From a virus, in IMG/VR virus record IMGVR_UViG_3300031759_000031, positions 1-54,871 of that record: DNA of 54,871 nucleotides. The stretch is one strand, 5' to 3'. The position numbers were made by a program, and so were the translations under genes. A model generated the notes under the pieces. The model saw nothing but the letters and a program-made list of their open reading frames with translations, was not told the origin of the DNA and made no database searches. The stretch's first letter is position 1, and each line of letters begins with the position of its first letter. This document shows, in pieces, positions 32,401-40,506 of the stretch.

Positions 32401-32938
32401 AAATTGTTGCACTATCGGATGGATTTCCAAATTGTTGATTTTGTGGAAGTGCCGCGTTGATAATTCTAATAAATTGATCATACCAATTAGTATTACTAGG
32501 ATCGTTCCATGCAATAACTTGTCCTGACAAATCTCTTGAATTAGAATCTAAAACATTTTCAGTTGTAGAAACCGTGGCAACTTTTAACAATCCGCTAGCA
32601 CTAACACATCTACTAGGAACATAACTAACAAGTTGTGCCAGGTTGATAAGACTACTACGACGTTCTGCCGTTTCAATAAAATTTTCACGAGCATTTAGAT
32701 CTACACGAAATGCAATACTTTGTCCTACAAAAGCAATCAGGTCAATAAGAGCTAGATACTCACTAGATTCAATATAATCATTAAAATCTTCAGGAAAATT
32801 TGTACGGATATAATCAATCATTGTACGGCGTAGATTATCAAAATCGTAGCTTTGGAAATTTGCATTGCTAAAAGTTTGATATATCTTTTGCCAATCTTCT
32901 GCTAGTAGTAGATTATTTTGTCTAGTAGTTGAACTCAT
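29438..32938 (-). CDS. 6: Baseplate wedge protein gp6
   Basis: 1166-aa homologue of T4 gp6 (660 aa in T4), the wedge protein that forms the inner baseplate ring and links wedges to the hub. The diagnostic N-terminus is present: QKIYQTFSNANFQSYDFDNL, LRRTMIDYIRTNFPEDFNDY, then YLALIDLIAFVGQSIAFRVD and NARENFIETAERRSSLINLA. These residues, about 20-112, are typical of the gp6/J-like family. The C-terminal third has a conserved-looking YHPVNYTLLFGA segment and an ALENWNFGDTFYFTELSTYV stretch like the C-terminal domain of J-type baseplate proteins. The extra length relative to T4 is common in aquatic T4-like phages. It has its own late promoter at 32957-32964 with a 13-base leader containing AGGA. 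Confidence 0.88.
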   Translation of the reverse strand: MSSTTRQNNLLLAEDWQKIYQTFSNANFQSYDFDNLRRTMIDYIRTNFPEDFNDYIESSEYLALIDLIAFVGQSIAFRVDLNARENFIETAERRSSLINLAQLVSYVPSRCVSASGLLKVATVSTTENVLDSNSRDLSGQVIAWNDPSNTNWYDQFIRIINAALPQNQQFGNPSDSATIYNIPTAQYRFNAVAANLPVYSFSSSVAGRSMDFDITSTTFNAQTYIYEETPKIGNQVACVYTDDGYGAGSPGTGFFFRFTQGTLNNATFTVTTPSTNMQINIDTPNINNTDVWLWQLDSNGNESVLWTKIPALTGNNIIYNSLNQNVTTIYSVTTQTNDSIILNFADGIFGQMPLGTFRVYYRISNGLSYVINSTDINNVSISVPYISANNAPEVITLTLSLKTSVINATTTESNASIKQNAPQTYYTQNRMITGEDYNISPLSASLQVAKVKAINRTSSGISRYFDLTDPTGKYSSTNLFADDGILYQQLFNTGTTFTYVTQTDIQGVIDNKILPILEDPNIRNFFYSNFINFISKSVSANWYSKTIDNNSSTGYVGAIDQTPLAVGYNNTSNALLYLGVGALIKFTAPTGYYFNTLQKNILTAIPASGVLPSGGITYLWATVESVSGDGTTATLSNGQGPITLSKPVSTLFNSLGAITATPLLTQIIPAFSTALTSSVQTQIIDLIFNNQSFGLRYDSPTQTWQIIFENNLNTTGSFSLTNQGDVSSTQLDASWFLLFTTDNQTYTITQRSLRYVFESDAEVSFYFDDSVKIYDIVSSSTISDIIKVLSINTQPLSTSAFTTDYSWQVVNEYFGQDGYIDPKKVIITFADPLNNGSVDNPQGFIDIVDPSLPTSYIVQKKYSISQGQEDYKYVYNDPAIGGAGPVTILASQSLAYPLSQWTDGQYFYFIDTQIVVQYTVASGILNPTLDYKVYVGRDGLKFQYTHSADYNSRIDPGASNIIDVYILTKSYDTAFRQWVDGGTTGTEPLPPSQDELNNLLAPNLNIIKSISDEIIYHPVNYTLLFGAAADPGLQAVFEVIINPSSAVSNANVTARILTAINQFFALENWNFGDTFYFTELSTYVMQQLAPDIISFVIVPTQSGQYFGSLFEITCASDSIFLSCATFSNIQVVSGLTPSNLKTVTGTALSSTANLQQITSANYGANS

Positions 32939-32956
32939 GATTTATCCTAATATTAA

Positions 32957-32964
32957 TATTTATC
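32957..32964 (-). promoter_or_regulatory. Late promoter GATAAATA for gp6
   Basis: The minus strand reads GATAAATATT in the 50-base gap between gp25 and gp6. With T4 late spacing, RNA would start near 32951, 13 bases before the gp6 ATG. Confidence 0.65.
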
Positions 32965-32988
32965 GAACAAAATTATATGCGTATTTTA

Positions 32989-33432
32989 TTAGATATTTGA
33001 TACTAGACCGTTGTTTTGATCGAATTTTAATTGCAGATTTTCACTAAGATTGTACGCTGAATATGTCAATCTAAACTCAATTTGTAGTCCTGTATCATAC
33101 TGAGATATGATTACATTGGTTGCCTGAACCCTAGGATCTGCATTTACGATTGCATTGACATTCTGCAATAATAGTTCCTTTATGTTTTCTGTCAAAGGTT
33201 CAAACAACAAGTCCCATATTATACAACCGTAAGCTGGATTCATGAGTCTTTCGCCCTGACGTACATAAAAACTGTTTAGCAAGTCTTGTTTGATTAGTTC
33301 AAAATCATACAATGCAAAATTTTTACTATTTGTATTAACTGTGCTGAATCCTCTGTACAAACGAGAAGTTGGCTTGTTATTAATGTTCGATTTTGTTGTA
33401 AGATTTGTTTTTGTGTATAAACTGTTTGCCAT
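32989..33432 (-). CDS. 25: Baseplate wedge protein gp25
   Basis: 147-aa homologue of T4 gp25 (132 aa), the small wedge protein with a lysozyme-like fold but no lytic function, which with gp6 and gp53 forms the wedge core and contacts the first sheath ring. Recognisable are DFELIKQDLLNSFYVRQGER, then LMNPAYGCIIWDLLFEPLTE (the gp25 hallmark GERxMNPxxG) and a VNADPRV segment. It lies between gp5-like and gp6, the same cluster as in related phages. The start sits 12 bases after the gp5 gene, with GGAG upstream of the ATG. Confidence 0.9.
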   Translation of the reverse strand: MANSLYTKTNLTTKSNINNKPTSRLYRGFSTVNTNSKNFALYDFELIKQDLLNSFYVRQGERLMNPAYGCIIWDLLFEPLTENIKELLLQNVNAIVNADPRVQATNVIISQYDTGLQIEFRLTYSAYNLSENLQLKFDQNNGLVSNI

Positions 33433-33444
33433 GTTAGGTCTCCG

Positions 33445-35073
33445 TTACTTTGCAGATTGGTTTGAACTTGGTGGAATAAAGTTAAACGTGTCTGTTGCTG
33501 TAGTATACTTTAAATAAAAATCTGGTGCTGTAGTTTTTCCATTACTAAATGTTATTGGCGAAGTCGATGTTATATCTGTCTGCGAAGCTGCCATCGATTT
33601 TGGATCTAAATTTTCGTGCTGAGGCCAAGGTTCATGATTAGGAATACGCTTCATAATACTCACTATTTGACTACCGTTAGTGTCGTAAATATTATTAAAT
33701 GTTGGCAAAGGTTTAGGAGCAGTTGTTAATGCCTTTGATGCAACTCCTGCACCGTTTATACCAAGGACACTTGATGCAGTTATTATTAAATTGTTACTGC
33801 TGTTTAAATTTGTATTAACACTAGTTAAATTTACTGATGTACTTGCACTAACATTAAAATCTTTAACTACATTAATATAATCGCCTGTTACTTTTACTTT
33901 ATAATTTCCGTTAACAATAAAATTAAAGTCGCCGCCTGATTCTAATTGTGTTTGTGTCGTAGATTTCATATTAATACTACGTCCAGCTTCCATATTAATA
34001 TCTCGGTCAGCATAAAAATTCATATCTGCTTTTGTATGGATGCTGACACTGTCCGAAGCAAATATATCAATTTTTCCCATGCTAGACATTTCTATCCAAC
34101 TAGTACCTGAGGCATTTCCAATGTAAATTAAATCTTCACTGTTATGCAATAATATCTGATGTCCGGTACGTGTACGAATTCTAACCATCTCGTTGTGAGG
34201 TAGAGTAGGATCTCCAGATTTATCGCCTGCTTGAAAACTTGCATAATCAGGAGGACCTTCGCTAGCATTCTTTTTTCTTCTAAATCCAGAATCGCCATCA
34301 TCCATTACAAATGTTGTTCCGCCAAGTCTGCTGATTGGCTGGACTATTGGATTATTATTAAGGGAATCCAAGCCAACTTTGCCTGTTGGAGCACCTGGTG
34401 TTTTATCTACTGGGCCAGGAGTACTAATTCCAAATACAGTACTAGGTGCTTCTCTCCTTGCACCGCTAGTTGTAATTCCTCTGATATCGTCAAGATTTAA
34501 TCCTTGATTTGTTAGTATTTGTGAAAAATATTTGTGAGTAGGTTTAGGAATTTGTGTTGCTGGTTTAGATGCATTAGCAGTATCCGTATTTGCAATTACT
34601 TTATTATATTCCGATGTAGGAGCCCTTAATGGTTGTCCGCTTGGAGTAGTTCCCTGCTCAACAGTAAATTCTGTTGAAGGCATTCCGGGAACCATAAAGT
34701 TACTTTCGGTATCAGGAACACATCCTATCCAAAATCCACGAGATGGATCGCCATTGATAAAAATTACAACTACTTGTGTCCCCACATCCGGTGGTACAAA
34801 CCACATACCGTAACTTTTTTGTGTTCCGTCATAGTCATTATTATTACCAACAAAGTCAGCATTAGTTTGCCCTGCAAAAGGAAACATAGCTTTTACTTGG
34901 AATGATTGATTGTCAAATCTAGAGTCGCCTGCTTCTCTTAAGATTCGTACTTTAAGACCTCCCATGAATTTGCTGTCAAGATGACCTTCTACTATGGCTA
35001 GTCTAGGGACTTCGGGTGCTTTTTGTCCGCCTGAACCTTTAGCTGTATCTATTCTGGATATGGTACCTGTCAT
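33445..35073 (-). CDS. 5: gp5-like baseplate hub / tail spike, without lysozyme domain
   Basis: 542-aa homologue of the gp5/VgrG-type central spike, the membrane-piercing needle at the tip of the tail tube. Residues about 20-140 form the OB-fold (RLAIVEGHLDSKFMGGLKVR, GMWFVPPDVGTQVVVIFING, GFWIGCVPD). The middle has KYFSQILTNQGLNLDDIRG and TRTGHQILLHNSEDLIYIGN, and the C-terminal part is a repetitive beta-helix (IDIFASDSVSIHTKADMNF, DRDINMEAGRSINMKS). T4 gp5 carries a lysozyme domain between the OB-fold and helix; I see none here, as in cyanophage gp5 proteins. It sits 2 bases from the 732-aa hub gene and 12 from gp25. Confidence 0.88.
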   Translation of the reverse strand: MTGTISRIDTAKGSGGQKAPEVPRLAIVEGHLDSKFMGGLKVRILREAGDSRFDNQSFQVKAMFPFAGQTNADFVGNNNDYDGTQKSYGMWFVPPDVGTQVVVIFINGDPSRGFWIGCVPDTESNFMVPGMPSTEFTVEQGTTPSGQPLRAPTSEYNKVIANTDTANASKPATQIPKPTHKYFSQILTNQGLNLDDIRGITTSGARREAPSTVFGISTPGPVDKTPGAPTGKVGLDSLNNNPIVQPISRLGGTTFVMDDGDSGFRRKKNASEGPPDYASFQAGDKSGDPTLPHNEMVRIRTRTGHQILLHNSEDLIYIGNASGTSWIEMSSMGKIDIFASDSVSIHTKADMNFYADRDINMEAGRSINMKSTTQTQLESGGDFNFIVNGNYKVKVTGDYINVVKDFNVSASTSVNLTSVNTNLNSSNNLIITASSVLGINGAGVASKALTTAPKPLPTFNNIYDTNGSQIVSIMKRIPNHEPWPQHENLDPKSMAASQTDITSTSPITFSNGKTTAPDFYLKYTTATDTFNFIPPSSNQSAK

Positions 35074-35075
35074 TA

Positions 35076-37274
35076 TTAAACCTGCGGTATATCGCCACGA
35101 TTATATGCGGCTGTGTATTCGGGAGTGCCGGGTGCCGGTTGAGCGGCAGCTGGAGATTGTTTGTCTGTACCAATAGCTTGTCCAGGTTTCAAGCCAGAAC
35201 TTGAAGTTACTGAATTTGGCGGTGGCTGATTTGGTAATCTAATACCGTTGAGTACTTGTGTAAATTTGCCGTCTTTAAATGTACTCTTAACTGTAGTTAA
35301 TTTATACAGTCCTTGCCATTGATATGCTGTCTTATTTGATGAGAAGTCATACAGTCCAGTTGACTGATTTATATCGTTAGGTGATTTAAAATTAACAATA
35401 AAAGAAACTTCTCCTCCTTGATAATTCATATCTCCGTCTGATGTTATATTAACCTGGCTACTGACGTTTGCTGTATAGTTGCCCATTCCAGAATTAGAAA
35501 TATAGTAAGGGTCTCCCATAATTGTTATGTTAGCATTAGACATGTCGTAAGGAGTATTAATTACATCATGGTACCAAGCCGCGGCTTGTGCTGTTTGAGC
35601 GGCTCCGTATGTACCTCCTATCCTACCTAAAGATGTTTCAGTTCCTGTATAACGCAAAGTCTGAGCGGCATTTACATTGCCCTTGTTAACTTTTGCACCA
35701 TTGTCGTTGACTTGAACTTCATCTTTTTTAGCATCCTTATTTGCTTCACTAGCAAAATCGTTTCTATTTTGTAAAAGTTCACTTTGTGTATTTTTAAACA
35801 AATCAGGAGCCATTCTCATAATGAATGCATTTTTAATTTCAATATTAAAATTTAAAATTTCCGTGTTTAATCCTGTGTAGATATAGTTGTAAACTTTTGC
35901 TACTTTTTTTCTAAGACTATCTAGACCAGGAGGAACTACGTTAGTTGCTAGACTCCATGCAACGTGCGATTTGTATTCGCAAACTCTGTATACAACAATC
36001 TTAGGTAGTCTTCCTTTTGATTTTATATTGTCATCAGAATTTATATGATAAACTTGTGTATCAACTCGCCACCATGTTCTAAATCCGTCGGCATCAACTG
36101 CACTACTTTTAAGATTATCAACCGCATATTTGCTAACAAATAACACTTTATTAATCATATCAATAATGCTAGTGCCTTGTGGAAATTCAAATTCAATCGA
36201 TTTTGGATCTACAACCTGCGTAGATGCTTTGTTTACTTCTCCGGTATTAGGATCTACTATCGATTTTGCAAAAGGTTTATTGGCTGCTTTTATTGTCTCA
36301 CCGTCAAACTCTGAAGATCCAATTTTATTTACAGTACTAGTATCTTGTTGTGCAATTGCCTGTTGCTGATCTGCTGTTTTTAATCCTATACTTTTTAAAA
36401 AACTTGCATCTGTACCTGATGTAATTTTACTTACTGTGGCAGATGATACATTGTATTTGCTGGAAGCATTTGGAGTTTGTGATCCAGATTTACCTGTTTG
36501 CAAAGTGGATGGAAAAACTATATAAATTCTTTCGGGTTGATCTGCACCACCGTCTTTCTTTAAATTATCATAGTACTTGTTCAAGGCAGCTTGCAAACTA
36601 TGAGCACCGCTTTGCAAGGCTTCTTGTACAGTAAGGCCTGAAAAATTCACGTTTGTTTTAAGAGCAAGATATTCATCTTTTAAAGATTCTCCGTTGGCAA
36701 CATAGCCTGCACAGTCATACGTTGCGCCAGCGGGAGTCATTTTCATATCAATTTTTGTAAATTTAAACGGAATATATTTTGAAGTAGATGGTATTGATGA
36801 AATTGCTCCGCCTTCCGTGTTTCCCCTAAAATCAATAGTAATCAAATAAACAGCATCATTATAATTTTGATACCCAGCTAGCCCTGCCGCACCAGATAAT
36901 GCTGTAGGAAATCCGCACATGCTGTATGGCTCAACTATTTTAAATTCTAAAGTTAAATTGCTTGTGTTAGTCAATTTAGGTGTGAATGAAACTGTACTAT
37001 TGACTGTAAGTTCAGTCATATAAAATTCAAATTTAGTGCCGCCGATAATAAATCTGTTGTCAGGATTCGCACCAGCACTTTTTAAAATTGCAGTCGGTAG
37101 TTGTCCTGCAAGGTATGATGAATTTGGAAAATTATAACTTGCAGGATCTAAACAATAAAGACCAAACACATAATCGTAAGATGCATAACTGCTCAAGACA
37201 TTTGGTCTAGGCAAAGAAAATTTTGTAAAGGCATCCGATATTGCAGATCCAAGATTAGATAATACAGAAGCCAT
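35076..37274 (-). CDS. Probable baseplate hub protein (gp27 position)
   Basis: 732-aa structural protein lying between gp53-like and gp5-like genes, where a gp27-type hub would be expected. It has an N-terminal domain with YDYVFGLYCLDPASYNFPNS, FIIGGTKFEFYMTELTVNS and a VEPYSMCGFPTAL stretch, a middle region with GLTVQEALQSGAHSLQAALN and a long polar linker rich in Gln and Lys, then FRTWWRVDTQVYHINSDDN and KIVVYRVCEYKSHVAW. Near residues 590-650 is a DPYYISNSGMGNY-type segment, then VSFIVNFKSPNDINQSTGLY. The C-terminal 50 residues are Pro-rich. I recognise it as a T4-like virion protein; hub identity comes from synteny with gp5, not from sequence motifs. Confidence 0.7.
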   Translation of the reverse strand: MASVLSNLGSAISDAFTKFSLPRPNVLSSYASYDYVFGLYCLDPASYNFPNSSYLAGQLPTAILKSAGANPDNRFIIGGTKFEFYMTELTVNSTVSFTPKLTNTSNLTLEFKIVEPYSMCGFPTALSGAAGLAGYQNYNDAVYLITIDFRGNTEGGAISSIPSTSKYIPFKFTKIDMKMTPAGATYDCAGYVANGESLKDEYLALKTNVNFSGLTVQEALQSGAHSLQAALNKYYDNLKKDGGADQPERIYIVFPSTLQTGKSGSQTPNASSKYNVSSATVSKITSGTDASFLKSIGLKTADQQQAIAQQDTSTVNKIGSSEFDGETIKAANKPFAKSIVDPNTGEVNKASTQVVDPKSIEFEFPQGTSIIDMINKVLFVSKYAVDNLKSSAVDADGFRTWWRVDTQVYHINSDDNIKSKGRLPKIVVYRVCEYKSHVAWSLATNVVPPGLDSLRKKVAKVYNYIYTGLNTEILNFNIEIKNAFIMRMAPDLFKNTQSELLQNRNDFASEANKDAKKDEVQVNDNGAKVNKGNVNAAQTLRYTGTETSLGRIGGTYGAAQTAQAAAWYHDVINTPYDMSNANITIMGDPYYISNSGMGNYTANVSSQVNITSDGDMNYQGGEVSFIVNFKSPNDINQSTGLYDFSSNKTAYQWQGLYKLTTVKSTFKDGKFTQVLNGIRLPNQPPPNSVTSSSGLKPGQAIGTDKQSPAAAQPAPGTPEYTAAYNRGDIPQV

Positions 37275-37275
37275 A

Positions 37276-37578
37276 TTATATTCCCAATGCTTGTGTTAAT
37301 TCGCTTAATTTACAAATATATATTTGTGTTCCTGGAATAAAATCTAAAATAGGATCTTGTAATACATCTAAATTTCGTTGAATGAAAACCCACCATAAAT
37401 TAGCATCGCCGTATAAGTCAAATGCCAGTAGGTCTGGTCTATAGGTATATTGCGGTTCAATAGTATATAAAAAATCGTCTGGATTTGCACTGACAGGTCT
37501 GATATTTAAAATGTCTAGATAGTTATTTGTAATAGATGTCAAGTACCAAGGACTACTTGTAGAATAATCTGCTTGCAT
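37276..37578 (-). CDS. 53: Baseplate wedge protein gp53-like
   Basis: 100-aa protein resembling the conserved core of T4 gp53 (196 aa), the wedge protein that clamps gp6, gp7 and gp25. Key residues are YRPDLLAFDLYGDANLWWVF, followed by IQRNLDVLQDPILDFIPGTQ and a terminal IYICKLSEL, a LysM-like fold common to small baseplate proteins of contractile tails. It is about half the T4 length, so either only the core is kept or it is a related small LysM-like baseplate protein. One base separates it from each neighbour, so it is part of one tightly packed operon with the tube-cap and hub genes. Confidence 0.75.
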   Translation of the reverse strand: MQADYSTSSPWYLTSITNNYLDILNIRPVSANPDDFLYTIEPQYTYRPDLLAFDLYGDANLWWVFIQRNLDVLQDPILDFIPGTQIYICKLSELTQALGI

Positions 37579-37579
37579 T

Positions 37580-38569
37580 TTAAATGTATCCCGGAGTTGT
37601 GTTTAGATATCCGCCTTCAACAAATCTGTCAAGGCTAAATCTTTGACTTGTATTTCTTGCATACATTGGCTGTAGTGTAACTGTAAATGTACTTTTTACA
37701 GGAACATGAGTATATCCTCCTGGGATAGACCCGCCAGTTCCAAATAATCCTGCAAGGGCGGCTACTTGTCCAACACCGCCTGCAATACTTCCTATTCCGG
37801 CAGTAACATCTCCCGCTCCTGGAAAGATTGAACCAAGTGCATCTGTTATTCCACCGACTGCATCTGCGGCACCTTGTGCTATACTAGCGGCACTGTTGAC
37901 TACTGGTACACTGATATAATCACAATCTTTTGCCAACTGAGTTTGAAATGATGTAACTGCAACTGGCACATTGTTAAACACATACTGACCATACGCATTA
38001 AAATTTACAATCGGTGGAGGATTGCCAGCCTTTGGATCATTTCCGTTAAACATTTTGGTAAGACTTCTTAAATAATGCATGGCTGCAATCCAGTACAAGC
38101 CTTGTGTTTGATCCTCAACATACATTGGAGCAGTAATCTGAATTGTACCAGGATCACTATTTTGATATGCATGGAAATTGTAATTTGTATGCGGAATATT
38201 CAAAGGTGTGTACTTTGCCTGTGCAGTTATATTAATGTCTGGAGTGTAAGGAAAAATCATGCCGCCTGCATCGATTAATGGTTTCATTACTACACTGGTT
38301 CTAAAACTAGGCCAGGTAGGTATGCTTAAACGAACACGCCATTCATTGGCGCCTTCCAAATCAGTAAAAGCAGCCGAAGCGGCGTATATATCGCCTACTG
38401 ATTCACCAGCAGTTGGTAAACTTATCGAACGTACAGAACTTAATAAATTGGCGGCATTACCCACCGCTCCTGCCAATGCAGTGATTTTACCTGCTTTATT
38501 GATAGCAGATCCAATCGAATTAGCACTTGCGCCTTGTTGTACCTGTGCTGTTGCTCCTGTTACGGCCAT
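37580..38569 (-). CDS. Baseplate tail-tube cap/initiator, gp48/gp54-like
   Basis: 329-aa protein similar in layout to T4 gp48/gp54, which sit on the hub and start tail-tube polymerisation. The N-terminus is Ala/Gly-rich. The core has EWRVRLSIPTW, GMIFPYTPDINITAQAKYT, NYNFHAYQNSDPGTIQITAP and GLYWIAAMHYLRSLTKMF. A second Gly/Ala-rich helix-like insertion (residues about 230-280) precedes a C-terminal tube-like strand set (VPVKSTFTVTLQPMYARNTS, FSLDRFVEGGYL), a signature of these caps. I cannot decide between gp48 and gp54. It is the first gene of the leftward tail operon, with an AAGGAA site and a late promoter upstream. Confidence 0.75.
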   Translation of the reverse strand: MAVTGATAQVQQGASANSIGSAINKAGKITALAGAVGNAANLLSSVRSISLPTAGESVGDIYAASAAFTDLEGANEWRVRLSIPTWPSFRTSVVMKPLIDAGGMIFPYTPDINITAQAKYTPLNIPHTNYNFHAYQNSDPGTIQITAPMYVEDQTQGLYWIAAMHYLRSLTKMFNGNDPKAGNPPPIVNFNAYGQYVFNNVPVAVTSFQTQLAKDCDYISVPVVNSAASIAQGAADAVGGITDALGSIFPGAGDVTAGIGSIAGGVGQVAALAGLFGTGGSIPGGYTHVPVKSTFTVTLQPMYARNTSQRFSLDRFVEGGYLNTTPGYI

Positions 38570-38592
38570 AATATTATTCCTTTTTGGTATAA

Positions 38593-38600
38593 TATTTAGT
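38593..38600 (-). promoter_or_regulatory. Late promoter ACTAAATA for tail operon
   Basis: The minus strand reads ACTAAATATT. CTAAATA is the form seen for late promoters of cyanophage-type T4 relatives. RNA would start near 38587, 18 bases before the ATG at 38569. It overlaps the -35 box of the divergent rightward promoter. Confidence 0.55.
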
Positions 38601-38628
38601 TGACTTTATAAAGTGCGTAGTTTATAAT
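38600..38628 (+). promoter_or_regulatory. Sigma70-type promoter for the gp55-gp47-gp46 operon
   Basis: TTGACT at 38600-38605 and TATAAT at 38623-38628 are separated by exactly 17 bases, a near-perfect host housekeeping promoter. RNA would start near 38635, before the GAGGA Shine-Dalgarno (38638-38642) of the gp55 gene. It would allow expression before late sigma is available. Confidence 0.75.
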
Positions 38629-38651
38629 TAACCATTAGAGGACTCTTAAGG

Positions 38652-39500
38652 ATGACAATACCAGCAAACCCGCCCAAAGTAAATTACTTAAACAACAAAG
38701 ACATGTTGGCCGAAATACACAAATCAAAAAGTAGTTATTGTGTATTTTCCAAACCAGAATATCATCAATACGATATAATCCTGCCCAGCGTAGATAAAAT
38801 TAATATTAGAACTATTGCAGAAGCCAAACGTAATCGTGCCAAACGTATTGGAGACACCGATTATGCCGCTCGTAAAAAGGGCGGAGAAAAAATTAAACAA
38901 GCCGACTGCGAAATTGATTATAAAAAAATTCCAAAGACAGATGTAGTCTTCAGGATCATGACATTTGATCATATTCCACTTAACAATACACGTAAGAAAA
39001 ATCCAAAGAGTCTTGCAGATCACCGTGATAAGGTTAATTTTCCTCCTTTCCAACATTGGAAATTTAATGACGAAGATGAACTCATATGTGTTGGTAAAAG
39101 TCATTGGAAAGGTGGATTGAAGACTGGTCATTTTGACAAAAATGCGGGCCAAATAACTAACACCTTAGCTCGTATGATGTTAAAATTATGTGAGCGTTAT
39201 GCTACTCGGGGTAACGTTCGTGGGTACACATATAATGACGAAATGAAAGGTCAGGCTATTTTGCAACTTACACAGATAGGACTACAATTTGATGAATCGA
39301 AATCAGACAATCCTTTTGCGTATTTTACTGCGGCTGTTACTAATAGCTTTGTTCGTGTTATTAATATAGAAAAACGCAATCAAAATATCCGTGACGACAT
39401 ACTGGAAATCAACGGAATGAATCCTAGTTATAGCCGTACTGGCGCAGGTGAACATGCAAACGCATTAAAACGACACAACGAGGATACTGCTAGTGAGTAA
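38652..39500 (+). CDS. 55: Late transcription sigma factor gp55
   Basis: 282-aa homologue of T4 gp55 (185 aa), the sigma-like factor that makes host RNA polymerase recognise the TATAAATA late promoter. The conserved part is C-terminal: LARMMLKLCERYATRGNVRG, YTYNDEMKGQAILQLTQIGL, then FDESKSDNPFAYFTAAVTNS and FVRVINIEKRNQNIRDDIL, a sigma region-2-like core. The N-terminal 140 residues are basic and not in T4 gp55; they include HWKFNDEDELICVGKSHWKG. The gene has a sigma70-type promoter and is followed by gp47 with an 8-base overlap. Several matching late promoters occur elsewhere in the window, which fits its role. Confidence 0.88.
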   Translation: MTIPANPPKVNYLNNKDMLAEIHKSKSSYCVFSKPEYHQYDIILPSVDKINIRTIAEAKRNRAKRIGDTDYAARKKGGEKIKQADCEIDYKKIPKTDVVFRIMTFDHIPLNNTRKKNPKSLADHRDKVNFPPFQHWKFNDEDELICVGKSHWKGGLKTGHFDKNAGQITNTLARMMLKLCERYATRGNVRGYTYNDEMKGQAILQLTQIGLQFDESKSDNPFAYFTAAVTNSFVRVINIEKRNQNIRDDILEINGMNPSYSRTGAGEHANALKRHNEDTASE

Positions 39501-40506
39501 TATGTTTAAAAAGATTGCCGCTTTTACTGACATACATTTTGGTCTTAAAAGTAATTCATCAATTCACAATCAAGATTGTGAGGAATTTGTGGATTGGTAT
39601 ATCGCTAAAGCAAAGGAGGAAGGTTGTGATACAGGTATCTTTATGGGTGATTGGCACCATAACCGTAATAGCCTTAACATTACTACAATGGATTATAGCC
39701 TTAGGGCCTTGGAAAAGTTGGGTCAGGCGTTTAACAACTTCTATTTCTTTCCTGGTAATCATGATTTGTATTACAAAGACAAACGAGACATACACTCTGT
39801 GGAATTTGGAAAATACATTCCTGGTGTTACTGTCATACACGAGCCTACTACTATTGGAGATGTCACCCTTTATCCGTGGTTGGTGGGAGAAGAATGGAAA
39901 AACATAAACAAACGTACAGGCAAATATTGCTTTGGACATTTTGAACTTCCTAAATTTTTTATGAATGCCATGGTGCAAATGCCGGATCACGGAGAACTAC
40001 AAGTTGACGCATTTAAAGGTTTTGAATTAGGGTTTAGTGGACATTTCCACAAACGTCAACAAAATGAAAACATGGTTTATATTGGCAATGCGTTCCCGCA
40101 CAACTATTCGGATGCATGGGATGATGAACGTGGTATGATGATATTGGAGTGGGGTGGACAACCTGTATATCATAGCTGGCCTGGACAACCTACATATCGA
40201 ACTCTTAAATTAAGTGAACTGATTGATCGTGCCGATGAAATTATTCTGCCTAGACAACATCTTCGTGTTGCATTAGACATTGATATTAGTTTTGAAGAAG
40301 CAAGTTTTATCAAAGAAAAATTCATTGCAGACTACAATATCAGAGAACTTACATTGATAGCTGAAAAGAAAGAAATCGAAATTAACACTAATATAGATAT
40401 TCAAAGTTTTGAAAGTGTTGATCAAATTGTCAGTAATCAAATTGTCAGCATTGATTCAGACACCTACGACAAAAATACACTACTATCGATTTACAGTAAC
40501 CTATGA
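39493..40506 (+). CDS. 47: Recombination endonuclease subunit gp47 (Mre11/SbcD-like)
   Basis: 337-aa metallophosphoesterase, the nuclease subunit of the gp46/gp47 complex that resects DNA ends for recombination-dependent replication. Metal-binding motifs are present: FTDIHFG (D13, H15), MGDWHHNR (D53), FPGNHD (N89, H90, D91), CFGHFEL and GFSGHFHKRQ. The length equals T4 gp47 (339 aa). The start is a GTG at 39493, with GAGGA nine bases upstream inside the gp55 gene; an ATG three codons later is the alternative. Its stop overlaps the gp46 ATG by four bases (ATGA), so the two subunits are coupled. Confidence 0.92.
   Translation: MSNMFKKIAAFTDIHFGLKSNSSIHNQDCEEFVDWYIAKAKEEGCDTGIFMGDWHHNRNSLNITTMDYSLRALEKLGQAFNNFYFFPGNHDLYYKDKRDIHSVEFGKYIPGVTVIHEPTTIGDVTLYPWLVGEEWKNINKRTGKYCFGHFELPKFFMNAMVQMPDHGELQVDAFKGFELGFSGHFHKRQQNENMVYIGNAFPHNYSDAWDDERGMMILEWGGQPVYHSWPGQPTYRTLKLSELIDRADEIILPRQHLRVALDIDISFEEASFIKEKFIADYNIRELTLIAEKKEIEINTNIDIQSFESVDQIVSNQIVSIDSDTYDKNTLLSIYSNL

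Noticed and set aside
39515-39990. Overlapping 130-aa and 143-aa frames inside gp47
   Set aside because: gp47 has all metallophosphoesterase motifs in its own frame; the alternatives show no motif and no start signals.
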